A DNA stretch of 60,395 bases from a virus. The stretch covers positions 1 to 60,395 of IMG/VR virus record IMGVR_UViG_3300046820_000327; one strand, written 5' to 3'. Positions 23,544-32,400 of the stretch are shown here, piece by piece (within the stretch, counting starts at the first letter, position 1; each line of letters begins with the position of its first letter). Position numbers and translations under genes: made by a program. The notes below the pieces were generated by a model. The model searched no databases. It worked only from the letters and a program-made list of their open reading frames with translations, and was not told where the DNA came from.

Positions 23544-24184
23544 TATGCTGCCTTTGCGGTTAGTGCTTGTAATAAATTTTTGTCTTGTACTATTGCACCA
23601 GTATTGTCGTACCAATCTTTACCCTTGCGATTATAAGTCGTTGCAGGTGCATCAGCATATGATGGCAAACTAATTTGATCTTTGTTGGCGCTAACTTTAG
23701 CGTTTTTCCAAATCTGCTGATTAAGTTCATATCCAGTGCTATGATCTTTCTTGTCAAGACTGTACTGGCCAACTGCATAGTTGCTCTTTAATCCAGCATG
23801 ATTAACAATGTTTGTTAATTTTTGTATGTAGCTATCGGTGTCTTGTTGTTTAACTTTTGGAGTAGCAACACTATCCGGGGCATCAAGTAAATCGTCAATT
23901 GGCGAACGAGTTGGCTTAGACGCTTTTGCAGGCTTGCTTGCCGTTTGATCGCCTTGTGTGTCAGCCGCTGGTACAGCATCAATTGATGCAGGTTGTGCTT
24001 GTACCGGTTCTGCGGCAGGTGTGGTCGCTGGTTGTTGAGTTTTTTGTGCTCGTGCTAGGCGTCGTGACTTTAGGTTGCCAACTGCTTGTGGTACACCGCC
24101 AGCAATCTTTGGATCGCTAGAGTCGTTGGGATTATTACCGTACTCGTCTAGCCGACTCTCAACAATAATTTCTGTTATTTTCAT
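23543..24184 (-). CDS. Low-complexity putative internal head protein A
   Basis: 213 aa. The N-terminus MKITEIIVE-S matches the capsid-targeting pattern, with a cut after I-V-E. Residues about 45-110 are a Pro/Ala/Gln/Thr-rich disordered stretch, followed by a small folded domain (DSYIQKLTNIVNHAGLKSNY to the end). No catalytic motif is seen. Its place in a series of five genes with the same N-terminal signal suggests a processed protein packed with the DNA. Confidence 0.6.
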   Translation of the reverse strand: MKITEIIVESRLDEYGNNPNDSSDPKIAGGVPQAVGNLKSRRLARAQKTQQPATTPAAEPVQAQPASIDAVPAADTQGDQTASKPAKASKPTRSPIDDLLDAPDSVATPKVKQQDTDSYIQKLTNIVNHAGLKSNYAVGQYSLDKKDHSTGYELNQQIWKNAKVSANKDQISLPSYADAPATTYNRKGKDWYDNTGAIVQDKNLLQALTAKAA

Positions 24185-24876
24185 ACAGGCTTTTTAGTAT
24201 TCTTTTTGCTTTCAGCTTTAGTACCGCCGGTCTGCATCCACATACTCTTAATTGCTTGTCTAACAGCCGGAGCACCTGTGCTACCACCTGCATTAACAAA
24301 CGCTTCAAAGTCTGCTTGTAACTTTTGAGCAAATTCATTTGCACCAGGCTTAGCAGGTGCCGCAGGAGCAGCCGGCTCGACAGCGGCAGGCTCTTGTGCT
24401 GTTGCTTGTGCAGGTTCTGCGGCAGGTGCTGTCTGTGCTTGTGCAGGTTCTGCGGCAGCTTGTGCTGGTGCTGGTTCAGCGGCAGGAGCGGCTGTTTGAC
24501 CTAGACCTTGTGCGGCACGGTCTGCAACATACTTTTGAATTTCTTGTGTAATGAACTGACTGATCTGAGCAGGGTTGGCACCAGCTGGTTTACCTGCAGG
24601 AGCTTTACCTAAGAATTTTGTTAACCAAGCGGTTGCTTGTTCTGGAGTAGCTTGTTGGCCACCTTGTGCCATTTGTGCGGCAGTTGCATTCCACTGATCA
24701 ATTGCTTTTTTAACAATTGTACCAGTTTTATCTGCTTGCTTGTTTGCGGCGTCTTGTGCACCGTAAGCGGCTTTAGCACCTGCTAAACCACCTTGTCCTA
24801 AACCTTTAAAGCCTGCGGCTACATTTTTAGCAAAATCTAGTGGGCCTTCATTGATGATAATTTCGTTAGTTTTCAT
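24181..24876 (-). CDS. Ala/Gln/Pro-rich putative internal head protein B
   Basis: 231 aa. MKTNEIIINE-G gives a capsid-targeting style N-terminus with an I-N-E cut. Residues 12-110 are glycine- and alanine-rich helices, about 125-175 an (A/P/E/Q)-rich disordered linker, and the last 60 a small helical domain (EFAQKLQADFEAFVNAGG). It shares the architecture of its neighbour (signal, linker, C-terminal domain) but not the domain. Packaging in the capsid is inferred. Confidence 0.6.
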   Translation of the reverse strand: MKTNEIIINEGPLDFAKNVAAGFKGLGQGGLAGAKAAYGAQDAANKQADKTGTIVKKAIDQWNATAAQMAQGGQQATPEQATAWLTKFLGKAPAGKPAGANPAQISQFITQEIQKYVADRAAQGLGQTAAPAAEPAPAQAAAEPAQAQTAPAAEPAQATAQEPAAVEPAAPAAPAKPGANEFAQKLQADFEAFVNAGGSTGAPAVRQAIKSMWMQTGGTKAESKKNTKKPV

Positions 24877-25117
24877 TGCTTCGCATTCTCCTAATTCCGC
24901 GTGTGAACTTGGTAGGATCTTGCGAACGAATACTGTTGAGTAAACGGCGTTCTAACTCATCGGCTTGTTCAGCGTCAAAGTTCTCTTTAATGTAGTTTAT
25001 TAGATTTATAGCACCGGCGATAACATTACTGGCACGTGATTCCACAAGATTTCCCTTGTCTTTGTGCTGTAATAACCCGTCTAGCTCGTCTAAAATACTG
25101 CGAGTACGCTTTTGCAA
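24866..25117 (-). CDS. Small conserved helical phage protein (83 aa), TTG start
   Basis: 83 aa. The start codon is TTG at 25117, supported by GGAG 8 nt upstream. The sequence SILDELDGLLQHKDKGNLVE, then ERRLLNSIRSQDPTKF is helical and resembles a conserved cyanophage protein. A late-like CTAAATA motif lies 22 nt upstream, making it the first gene of the capsid-protein unit. Function is unknown. Confidence 0.65.
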   Translation of the reverse strand: MQKRTRSILDELDGLLQHKDKGNLVESRASNVIAGAINLINYIKENFDAEQADELERRLLNSIRSQDPTKFTRGIRRMRSNEN

Positions 25118-25138
25118 GATTCTACTCCAATTTAGTTA

Positions 25139-25145
25139 TATTTAG
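25139..25145 (-). promoter_or_regulatory. Late-like motif CTAAATA
   Basis: CTAAATA on the minus strand, in the 36-bp gap behind the helicase gene and 22 nt before the TTG start. It is one base off ATAAATA, but the same variant occurs before the tailspike and gene 36051. Confidence 0.4.
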
Positions 25146-25153
25146 TTGAAATA

Positions 25154-26572
25154 TTATTCTTTGGCTTTCAAACCTGCAAGCATCTGTTTGAGCTTGTTGC
25201 TTTGTGCTTCGCCCGTAACTTTGGGCATGATTTCGCCTGTGTCTTGATCTACTGAATTTGTAGACGCAGATACTGTAGTGCTGGTTTTAATTTTACTTAA
25301 AATACTGCTGGCTTGTACGGGACCACCTGAATGTTCTTGTGCATCTGGGCCCGGATCTGTAATACGCATGGTTTCAATGTTGTATTCTAAGTCAACTTTC
25401 ATGCCCACGCCATTACTACTACGAGTTTTCATTAACTGAATTTGATAACGTCCACGCTCTTTCATAGCACGACTTGTAAAAATACCAAACACGTTATCAG
25501 CTGTGTTGATCTTACTAATACCACCGGAAATATGACTATGGTCAAATTCGATTTCTTCCACGGCACTACGATTTAACTGCGATGCTGTTACTAGTAGCAC
25601 ACCTAATTCTTTAGATAAGTTACGCAATTCTTCTGACACATACTTGTCCTTAACAAACAAGTCGTTGGGACTAACTTTTGCACTTACTGGCATCAGCAAG
25701 TCCAAATAGTCAACCATCATAAAGTCAACTTTGTTGCCTGTTTGAATTTGATATTCTTTAACAAAACTGCGAATGTCGTTGATGTTACTTTGTGCTGGTA
25801 AGGACTTGATACGATATGTACCGGACTTTTTACCCACCATTCTAATTTTTAGTTCTGTGCTGTCAATGTCCTTGCGAATATCTTTTGTGCTGGTATTGGC
25901 CAACATAGCGGCTGTACGCAATGCACACAATTCTTCACTAAGTTCTAGGGAAATATAAACACCGCTAAGTCCTTGTTGTAACCAGCTGAGTGCAATATTC
26001 ATCATAACCAAGGATTTACCTGATCCAGATCCACCTGCAAAAATGTTTAGTTCGCCACGGCTAAATCCACCGTATAAAATCTTGTCCAAAGTAGGCCAAC
26101 CTGTGCTAACCTGTCCACCTTGATTAAAGTATCTGTTAAGAGCATCACCGGCTGTGTTAAAGAAGTCTGTGCCAAGATCTTTGGTTAAACTAATCTGTAC
26201 TGCGTCTTTGATTAGTTTTTCCACAGGATCATACTCGCCCTTTTCCAACAAGTCTGCGGATTTAAGAATAGCACGTTCTAGTTCTTGTCTGCGAGTAAAC
26301 TGTTCGAACTCGCTCATGAACCATTCGTTATGCTCAGACATTTCGCCAGCAGGTTTTAGTTCAACACCTGTGGTTGCACGAATTTGTTCTATAGTGGGAA
26401 GAGTGCTGTATTGAGCACTATAGTCTGTGATAAATTTTGCAGTTTCACGCAAACTGCGATCAAAGTTTTCAGCATTGTAGATGTTCTGCACACGCACAAA
26501 GTTCTGTGCGTCATTCAACATCATTTCTAAAAATAGTTTTTGTAATTCTGGACTGTATTCTTTAGTTGACAT
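25154..26572 (-). CDS. 41: Replicative DNA helicase (gp41/DnaB-like)
   Basis: 472 aa. The RecA-type motor has Walker A GGSGSGKS (about residues 180-187) and Walker B VDFMMVDYLDLL, followed by VLLVTASQLNRSA and the arginine-finger region. It unwinds DNA at the phage fork on the lagging strand and works with the primase encoded just upstream. A C-terminal tail rich in Ser/Thr may hold the primase or loader contact. Length and order match T4-like phages. Confidence 0.92.
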   Translation of the reverse strand: MSTKEYSPELQKLFLEMMLNDAQNFVRVQNIYNAENFDRSLRETAKFITDYSAQYSTLPTIEQIRATTGVELKPAGEMSEHNEWFMSEFEQFTRRQELERAILKSADLLEKGEYDPVEKLIKDAVQISLTKDLGTDFFNTAGDALNRYFNQGGQVSTGWPTLDKILYGGFSRGELNIFAGGSGSGKSLVMMNIALSWLQQGLSGVYISLELSEELCALRTAAMLANTSTKDIRKDIDSTELKIRMVGKKSGTYRIKSLPAQSNINDIRSFVKEYQIQTGNKVDFMMVDYLDLLMPVSAKVSPNDLFVKDKYVSEELRNLSKELGVLLVTASQLNRSAVEEIEFDHSHISGGISKINTADNVFGIFTSRAMKERGRYQIQLMKTRSSNGVGMKVDLEYNIETMRITDPGPDAQEHSGGPVQASSILSKIKTSTTVSASTNSVDQDTGEIMPKVTGEAQSNKLKQMLAGLKAKE

Positions 26573-26578
26573 ATATTA

Positions 26579-27610
26579 TTAATTATACAATTTTTTCTTG
26601 AGTAACTCAATTTTAAGTTTGCCAGTTTCTTTTGCGGCTAGTATGCTTTTCAAAACAAACAATTTACCCAGTGCCTCTACTGCACTACCAACGTCTTTGT
26701 AATCTTTTTGCCAAACGGGATAGCTGACATGCCAACCATATTCTATAGCCGCATCAACTAACTTAGTGCCTGCACGATCAGCATCGGGTACAACAATAAC
26801 TTCCTTGCCTAAACTATCAATGATGTCTGCTTGTACTTCACTACATTCGTTGCTTAGTACTGCAATACCATCAATGGCCATAGCATCAAACGGGCCTTCT
26901 ACTACAATAACAAACTTTGAATCTTTCGATTGTTTGTCAATGTTGAATACATAGTTGGGTTCGTAGTTGGAATGATACTTAGGTTTTACGCCTTCGTCAA
27001 ATGTTCTGGCTGTGTATCCAATAATTTGATTCTTCCAAGTAAACGGAATAATTACACGCTTGTGCAAATTATACTGTGCTTCTGGTGTCCAGTAAAAGTC
27101 GTACTTGGTTAAGTCTACGCATCTATCTGCTAGATAGCACACACTCTTATGAAATCCTTCTGGTACATCTTGATCTCCGTTAAGAGTATAGAATGTGTTC
27201 AACGCTAGTAGTGTTTGTGCCTGATCGGGCAAGGTTCTTACTTTAAATGTAACCTCTTCCCGTTCAACTTTTTCTAATTGTTCAGGGGCAACTAATTCCT
27301 TAACACGAATAGCATCAATGACTAGACGTTTAACTTCATTTTCACTGGCACCAAGCCAGCTTAATAGTTTACGGAACTTGTAGGTTAAGTGACGACCAGG
27401 AACATAGCTAGCCTTGAAGTTACAATTAAAACAATGATAACTGATACCGCCGTCTGGGTTAGCAACCAGTCCGCCACGCCCACGTGTGTCTGCTGACTCA
27501 CCATTGTGATGACAACAAGGCGCATTGAAACTAATCCAACCTGAAGTTGCATTAGTTTTCTTTTTAGAAGGAAGTAGTAGCTTTACGGCGTCTTGAATAG
27601 AGTTCAACAT
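26579..27610 (-). CDS. 61: DNA primase (gp61/DnaG-like)
   Basis: 343 aa. An N-terminal zinc-binding module has APCCHHN and YHCFNCNFKA (about residues 28-65). The TOPRIM core has FVIVVEGPFDAMAID and VVPDADRAG, giving the Glu and the DxD metal site. It makes RNA primers on the lagging strand with the gp41-like helicase encoded 7 nt downstream. The promoter's -10 box is only 7 nt from the ATG. Confidence 0.9.
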   Translation of the reverse strand: MLNSIQDAVKLLLPSKKKTNATSGWISFNAPCCHHNGESADTRGRGGLVANPDGGISYHCFNCNFKASYVPGRHLTYKFRKLLSWLGASENEVKRLVIDAIRVKELVAPEQLEKVEREEVTFKVRTLPDQAQTLLALNTFYTLNGDQDVPEGFHKSVCYLADRCVDLTKYDFYWTPEAQYNLHKRVIIPFTWKNQIIGYTARTFDEGVKPKYHSNYEPNYVFNIDKQSKDSKFVIVVEGPFDAMAIDGIAVLSNECSEVQADIIDSLGKEVIVVPDADRAGTKLVDAAIEYGWHVSYPVWQKDYKDVGSAVEALGKLFVLKSILAAKETGKLKIELLKKKLYN

Positions 27611-27617
27611 TCCAGTT

Positions 27618-27646
27618 AGTATACACTAAAATAATACTAATTGCAA
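27618..27646 (-). promoter_or_regulatory. Primase promoter TTGCAA-17-TATACT
   Basis: TTGCAA (27641-27646), 17 bp, TATACT (27618-27623) on the minus strand, then 7 nt to ATG 27610. The mRNA would have no leader or one base. It overlaps the end of the desaturase gene region. Confidence 0.7.
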
Positions 27647-27648
27647 GA

Positions 27649-28353
27649 TTAAACTGTTCGAATTTTAGCCAGTTTTAAAAATTCAAATAATTTGATATAC
27701 ATCCAGCCAATATCAAATTCCCAAGATCGACGACTGAATTTTGGATTTGCAGGATCTAGATGATGATTGTTATGCAGTTCTTCGCCGCCGATCAGAACGC
27801 CCACCGGCATTATATTTCGACTGTGATCATCAGTTTTACCATTACGGTAACCCCACCAATGTCCTATACCGTTGATGAACCCTGCGGCCCAGAATGGAAT
27901 CCAAATCATCTGTATGCCCCAAACCAATAATCCCCAGGCGCCAAACAAGGCCAAATCTATCAATAACATCAGTATAAATCCATGGCGGTGATATCTAGTA
28001 TAGAAACGTTCCGCACGATCTTTGGGTGTGCCCATGCCGTACTTGATTACCATTTGCGGATCTTTAGTGGATTCATGATATAAACTCCAACCGCCCAACA
28101 ACAATCGTTTGATACCAAAGATATGCGGGCTGTGTGGATCTCCTGCCACGTCTGTGTTTTGATGATGTTTGCGATGTACTGCTACCCAGGCCTTTGTGGT
28201 CATTCCAGTGGTAAGCCACAACCAAAAACGAAAGAAATGTGCCAGAGCAGGATGAAATTCAACCCCACGATGTGCTTGGCAGCGATGCAAGTATAGTGTG
28301 ACCGACACAATGGTAATGTGCGTCATTATTAAAGTTGCTAGAATTAGTTCCAT
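27649..28353 (-). CDS. Membrane fatty-acid desaturase
   Basis: 234 aa. Three histidine boxes bind the diiron centre: HRCQAH (residues 23-28), HRKHH and HNNHH. Hydrophobic segments at the N-terminus and at about 130-160 place it in the inner membrane. The family resembles acyl-CoA or acyl-lipid delta-9 desaturases, so it may make membrane lipids more fluid during infection. It is slightly shorter than bacterial relatives but keeps all boxes. It follows the oxygenase gene in one transcript. Confidence 0.9.
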   Translation of the reverse strand: MELILATLIMTHITIVSVTLYLHRCQAHRGVEFHPALAHFFRFWLWLTTGMTTKAWVAVHRKHHQNTDVAGDPHSPHIFGIKRLLLGGWSLYHESTKDPQMVIKYGMGTPKDRAERFYTRYHRHGFILMLLIDLALFGAWGLLVWGIQMIWIPFWAAGFINGIGHWWGYRNGKTDDHSRNIMPVGVLIGGEELHNNHHLDPANPKFSRRSWEFDIGWMYIKLFEFLKLAKIRTV

Positions 28354-28380
28354 TTGATTTCCTAGTAAGTTGTATATTTA

Positions 28381-28821
28381 CTATTTAAAGTTGAATGCTA
28401 TGCTTATTCTCACCTGCTCACTGGTATTAGGCAATACTCTATGCTCCAATGTTCCGGCGAATACTAACAAATCTCCCGACTTAGGACTCTCTGTCCAATA
28501 TGCTCCACCCTGCCTAAACTCTATATCGCCCCCGGGTACCTGTACATACAGCACACCAACTTTTGGCCAACGATTGTGAGCATGCCAGTTAGTGTATTCG
28601 CCCTGTGTGTTCGCATTCATCCACCACGAATCTATTGGACCTTCTTGTGCTTCTACAACCTTATATACATCGTCAAACCATGGAAAAGGCTGGTCAGTAT
28701 ATGTTCTACTCTGCCAGCCTCTGCCCGCACGATCTTGAGGATTTAACTCACGCTGTAGTAAAATCTGCTCCGCGAGTAGATCAATATCCATTGGTGCCGG
28801 TGTTCCAACCCAGTGCGTCAT
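28381..28821 (-). CDS. 2-oxoglutarate/Fe(II) oxygenase
   Basis: About 146 aa from Met 28821 (MTHWVGTPAPMDID); Met 28791 is also possible, and an earlier Met at 28902 would overlap the PA14 gene by over 120 nt. NWHAHNRWPKVGVLYVQVP gives the first Fe ligands, EHRVLP the last His, and RISIAFNF the 2OG-binding Arg. The double-stranded beta-helix core is complete. Such phage enzymes hydroxylate proteins, nucleic acids or small molecules; the substrate is unknown. It is next to the desaturase, another iron enzyme. Confidence 0.75.
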   Translation of the reverse strand: MTHWVGTPAPMDIDLLAEQILLQRELNPQDRAGRGWQSRTYTDQPFPWFDDVYKVVEAQEGPIDSWWMNANTQGEYTNWHAHNRWPKVGVLYVQVPGGDIEFRQGGAYWTESPKSGDLLVFAGTLEHRVLPNTSEQVRISIAFNFK

Positions 28822-29464
28822 AGTTGTTATGCCAGTAGTATACAGAAAACAACGGATTAGATGTGCCTGCGGGTCCAAAAAATACCTGACAGCGTTCAGC
28901 ACCTGACCATTCTTGGAAACGCATTCTAATAGGATACCAAGTATCTGCTGTCAACAACACGCTGTTGCTGTTGAGTTGATTGCTGTTGTTACTGGTAATT
29001 AATGGAAAGTTTGAATCAGGATCCAGTGCCGCAGATCCGATCCAGAACATGGCCACATCGTCACTGTCTATTAAAAAGTTATATGCTGATGTAGTAGTTG
29101 CTTTGATGTAGCCTTTCCATTCCATGGCATAGTTGTCGCTTTGACCAGTGGTACCAAAACTGCCATAGGCATCATAGGTGGCATCTGTTTCACTGCCGCT
29201 GAACAGGCTGGGGTTGTCGTTACCTTGACTAAAAGTATTAGACCATATGCCTGGATAGGTTACGCGACGCCATCCCCAAGTACGGTTAGGTATACTGGAT
29301 ATGCCGCCACCTGGATCAGATGGACTACCTTGAACACTCCAACCTTCTGAACCGGGCCACGAATTTAGATAAGATCCTGTGCCAGGGCCTGGAGAGCCAT
29401 TAAAGCCACCGCTACCGCCGCCGCCAGCGGATCCTCTTGCCATTATGATTTGTGATATAGGCAT
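28781..29464 (-). CDS. PA14-domain fibre-associated protein
   Basis: 227 aa. The N-terminus is Gly/Ser/Pro-rich (MARGSAGGGGSGG region). Residues about 110-220 match PA14/GLEYA sugar-binding domains: YAMEWKGYIKATTTSAYNFL, SDDVAMFWIG, and TADTWYPIRMRFQEWSGAE. These domains bind carbohydrates on cell surfaces, which suits a receptor-binding accessory next to the giant fibre gene. The start at 29464 has a good AAGGAAC ribosome-binding site. Confidence 0.75.
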   Translation of the reverse strand: MPISQIIMARGSAGGGGSGGFNGSPGPGTGSYLNSWPGSEGWSVQGSPSDPGGGISSIPNRTWGWRRVTYPGIWSNTFSQGNDNPSLFSGSETDATYDAYGSFGTTGQSDNYAMEWKGYIKATTTSAYNFLIDSDDVAMFWIGSAALDPDSNFPLITSNNSNQLNSNSVLLTADTWYPIRMRFQEWSGAERCQVFFGPAGTSNPLFSVYYWHNNYDALGWNTGTNGY

Positions 29465-29473
29465 ACTAGTTCC

Positions 29474-32400
29474 TTAGTTAGATTGAACATTACCAGAGAT
29501 TGCCCACTGGTCACGACCAACTTTTAACAGAGTAGCAATACCATACTGTGTCAATTCTACATAGTCATAGTAGCCTTCGCCTACAATCATTAGACCCATG
29601 CTGCCGCCTTCTTTGTTAATGTAAACACTACTTGAATCCATGTTAACAATGGTGATCACTGTGCCTACGGGAAACTCTACGCGAGCATTGTAAGGAATCA
29701 GGATTTCATCATTTTCATTTAAACACAAGATGTGATGTCCGCGATCCTTCATGCCCAGGGTATAACGTTGTCCCCAATATCTGCGTTGTGGAATATCTGT
29801 TGCTGAAGTGTTTTGTGTAGTGCCGTCGGCAAACACAATGCGTCCACCATCTGTGTCACGCACAGTTTCAACACTATAGTCGGGATAGAAAGTGTCAACA
29901 TAGAGATCGCCCGAGGCTACGGTAAATGTACTGGTAGTCTTGACTGTGACAGTTTCACCGTCGGCCAATGGACCGGCATAGTTGTTTTCATCTCCCAAGT
30001 TGACGGGATCAACATCATAGTTGACACCAGTTATTCCAGGATCACTAAAACTGCCGGTCATAGCATTGACATCTGTGTAGCGGAATGAACCGTGCTCACC
30101 TGTGCCTGTGCCGTCAATGGGTAGTCTCGCAGCCATACTTGAGTTGTAGTCATTGGCATAGAAGTAGGCTGTGATGTAATAACTGTTGGCATCTACTGCC
30201 AAGCAACGACCATTCTTGAATCGTGTGTCGCTGTCTGTTGTAGCCATTAGCCAACGCTTGTAAACAGTTTCTCCGCTAGGTGTTAACAAGAACACTTTAA
30301 GAGCATCATCGCCGATGTCATCGTTGTAGGCTTCACAGGTCACTAATAAGTTGCCAGAGGCTGTACGAGCAATCACTGAATCATCACCACTGTCTGTGAC
30401 TCGCTGCCACTTGACTGTGCCTGCGGTGTCAAGTTTAGTGATCACAGTTTCGCCATTGTCATTGCTGTCGTGTGTGACATAGATGTCTGTGCCAATGGTC
30501 GTAACACTCTTGGCATAGCAGTCATAGTCTCGTTCATTTAGTTTACGGCTCCACTGTAGTGCTCCTGCTGAATTAAACTTGTAGACCATGGCAAGGTCAT
30601 CGTCGTTGCCTACACCTAACAGGCCATAACCTTGACCTACTGCGATAATGTTGTTACTGCTGTCCACTGCCACAGCATAGAGTCTATCTGTGCTGTCGGC
30701 TCGTGTACCAAATGTGCGAGTCCAGTCTTCGGTGATCAGCAAGTTTTCTCTGCTCAATGGATATGTAATGCTCCACGAACCTGAACCACCAAAGTTGGCC
30801 TGTGTAGTTGTTTCCAACTTCCAAGTGGTGCTTTGGCTGGTACCTGCTAGAGTATAACTACTCGAAACAGTACCGCCTGGAGCATACGCTGTCCAAGTTA
30901 GGTCATTGGCCGGGCTTGTGCCGCCAAGACTTGTACCTGGGATAACAATAATATCACCGTCCGCATAGTTTGAGCCACCGTTGGTAATGTTGTAGTTGTT
31001 GTAGTTGGCGTAGTCGTTATTGAATCTTGAACTTTCAAATGTCACTGTAAATCCTGAACCTACATCTGTGTTGGTTCCTGATAAACCTGTATAGGTAGCA
31101 GTCACACTACCAGCGGCTGTTCCTGAGTTGCCTACACCAGTAATAGCACCACTGCCATCTACAGCCTGTACTGTGATGATAATATCGTTAGTAACATCTA
31201 CTCCGCCGATTGCTGAACCCAAAATCTTGATCTTGTGTCCTGCTCGATAGTTTGTACCACCATTGACAACACCAGCACTATAACTGCCATTGCCATTGTC
31301 AATAATGTCAAATGTAGCACCCAAGCCTTGACGAACTGTACCAGTTACACCCACATAGCGTTCTATATAGAGAATATTTTCAAACACACTAAAGCCTGTG
31401 CCACCAATCTGCCAACCGCTTGGGTTACCTGGTACATCACTTCTTGAGATGTAAAGTGTACCTGTGGTACTGCCTTGTAAAGGAGTGACTGGAGTTTCAG
31501 GACTGAATTCACCGTTCTTGCTGCCGGCCAACACATAATCACCTGTGCTGTTGTAGGCAATGTCATTTAAGTAGACATCACTGTCACTGTCGCTGAATGT
31601 TTGATTGTTAAGAATACGACCGGTATCTTGATCTATAGTGATTAGAGCACTATATGTATAGTTGTCATAGAACTCACAGACCAACATAACATTGCCTGTG
31701 GTTGGGTGTATGGCTATACCGTTACTGCGGCCGCTGTTGCCGTTGTTGTCTTCTTGAACACGCACACTCCACAGCATCGCACCTTCTGGACCGATCTTCA
31801 TCACCCAAGGCTGATTGTCATCATCTTCTTCACCAACCACATACATATTTCCCTGACTGTCTACAGTAATAGCACGAGTGTTAATATCGTCGTTATAGTT
31901 TTGAGGACTGCCAATGGCTGCTAGATAACCTACCTGTGTTTGTGTTAGCCGTAGATCGCCGTCGTTGGGAATATTCAATGTGCCATCGGCACCAAATGTG
32001 TATTGATATACATCGCTCTTGACAATGTTGTTGGCAACACGAGCCTCTGGGTCAACCTCTGTTGAGTAGTTGGTAACTACCAAAGTGGTAGTGTCTGTGG
32101 CTAATACCATATCACTGCTGACATCAACCGTAGCGTGTGTGACAAAGCGTCCTGGTACACGACTTTCTGTAAAATCTAAATCACCAATGGTCAACTCTGT
32201 GCCATCTGTGGGCAGTTGTGCCACAAAGTAATCATACTCGTTGTCATCAGTGCCGCTGAAGTTCCACGGACGGGTGTTACTGCTGTTCCCATAACCGTCT
32301 ACGGCAAACTTGTTGTCGTAGACTGCTAGGGCCTGTCCACGCACACTTTCGTTGTCGTAGTTTTCGTATAAGTTCACAACATCCACATAGCGTTGCCAAA

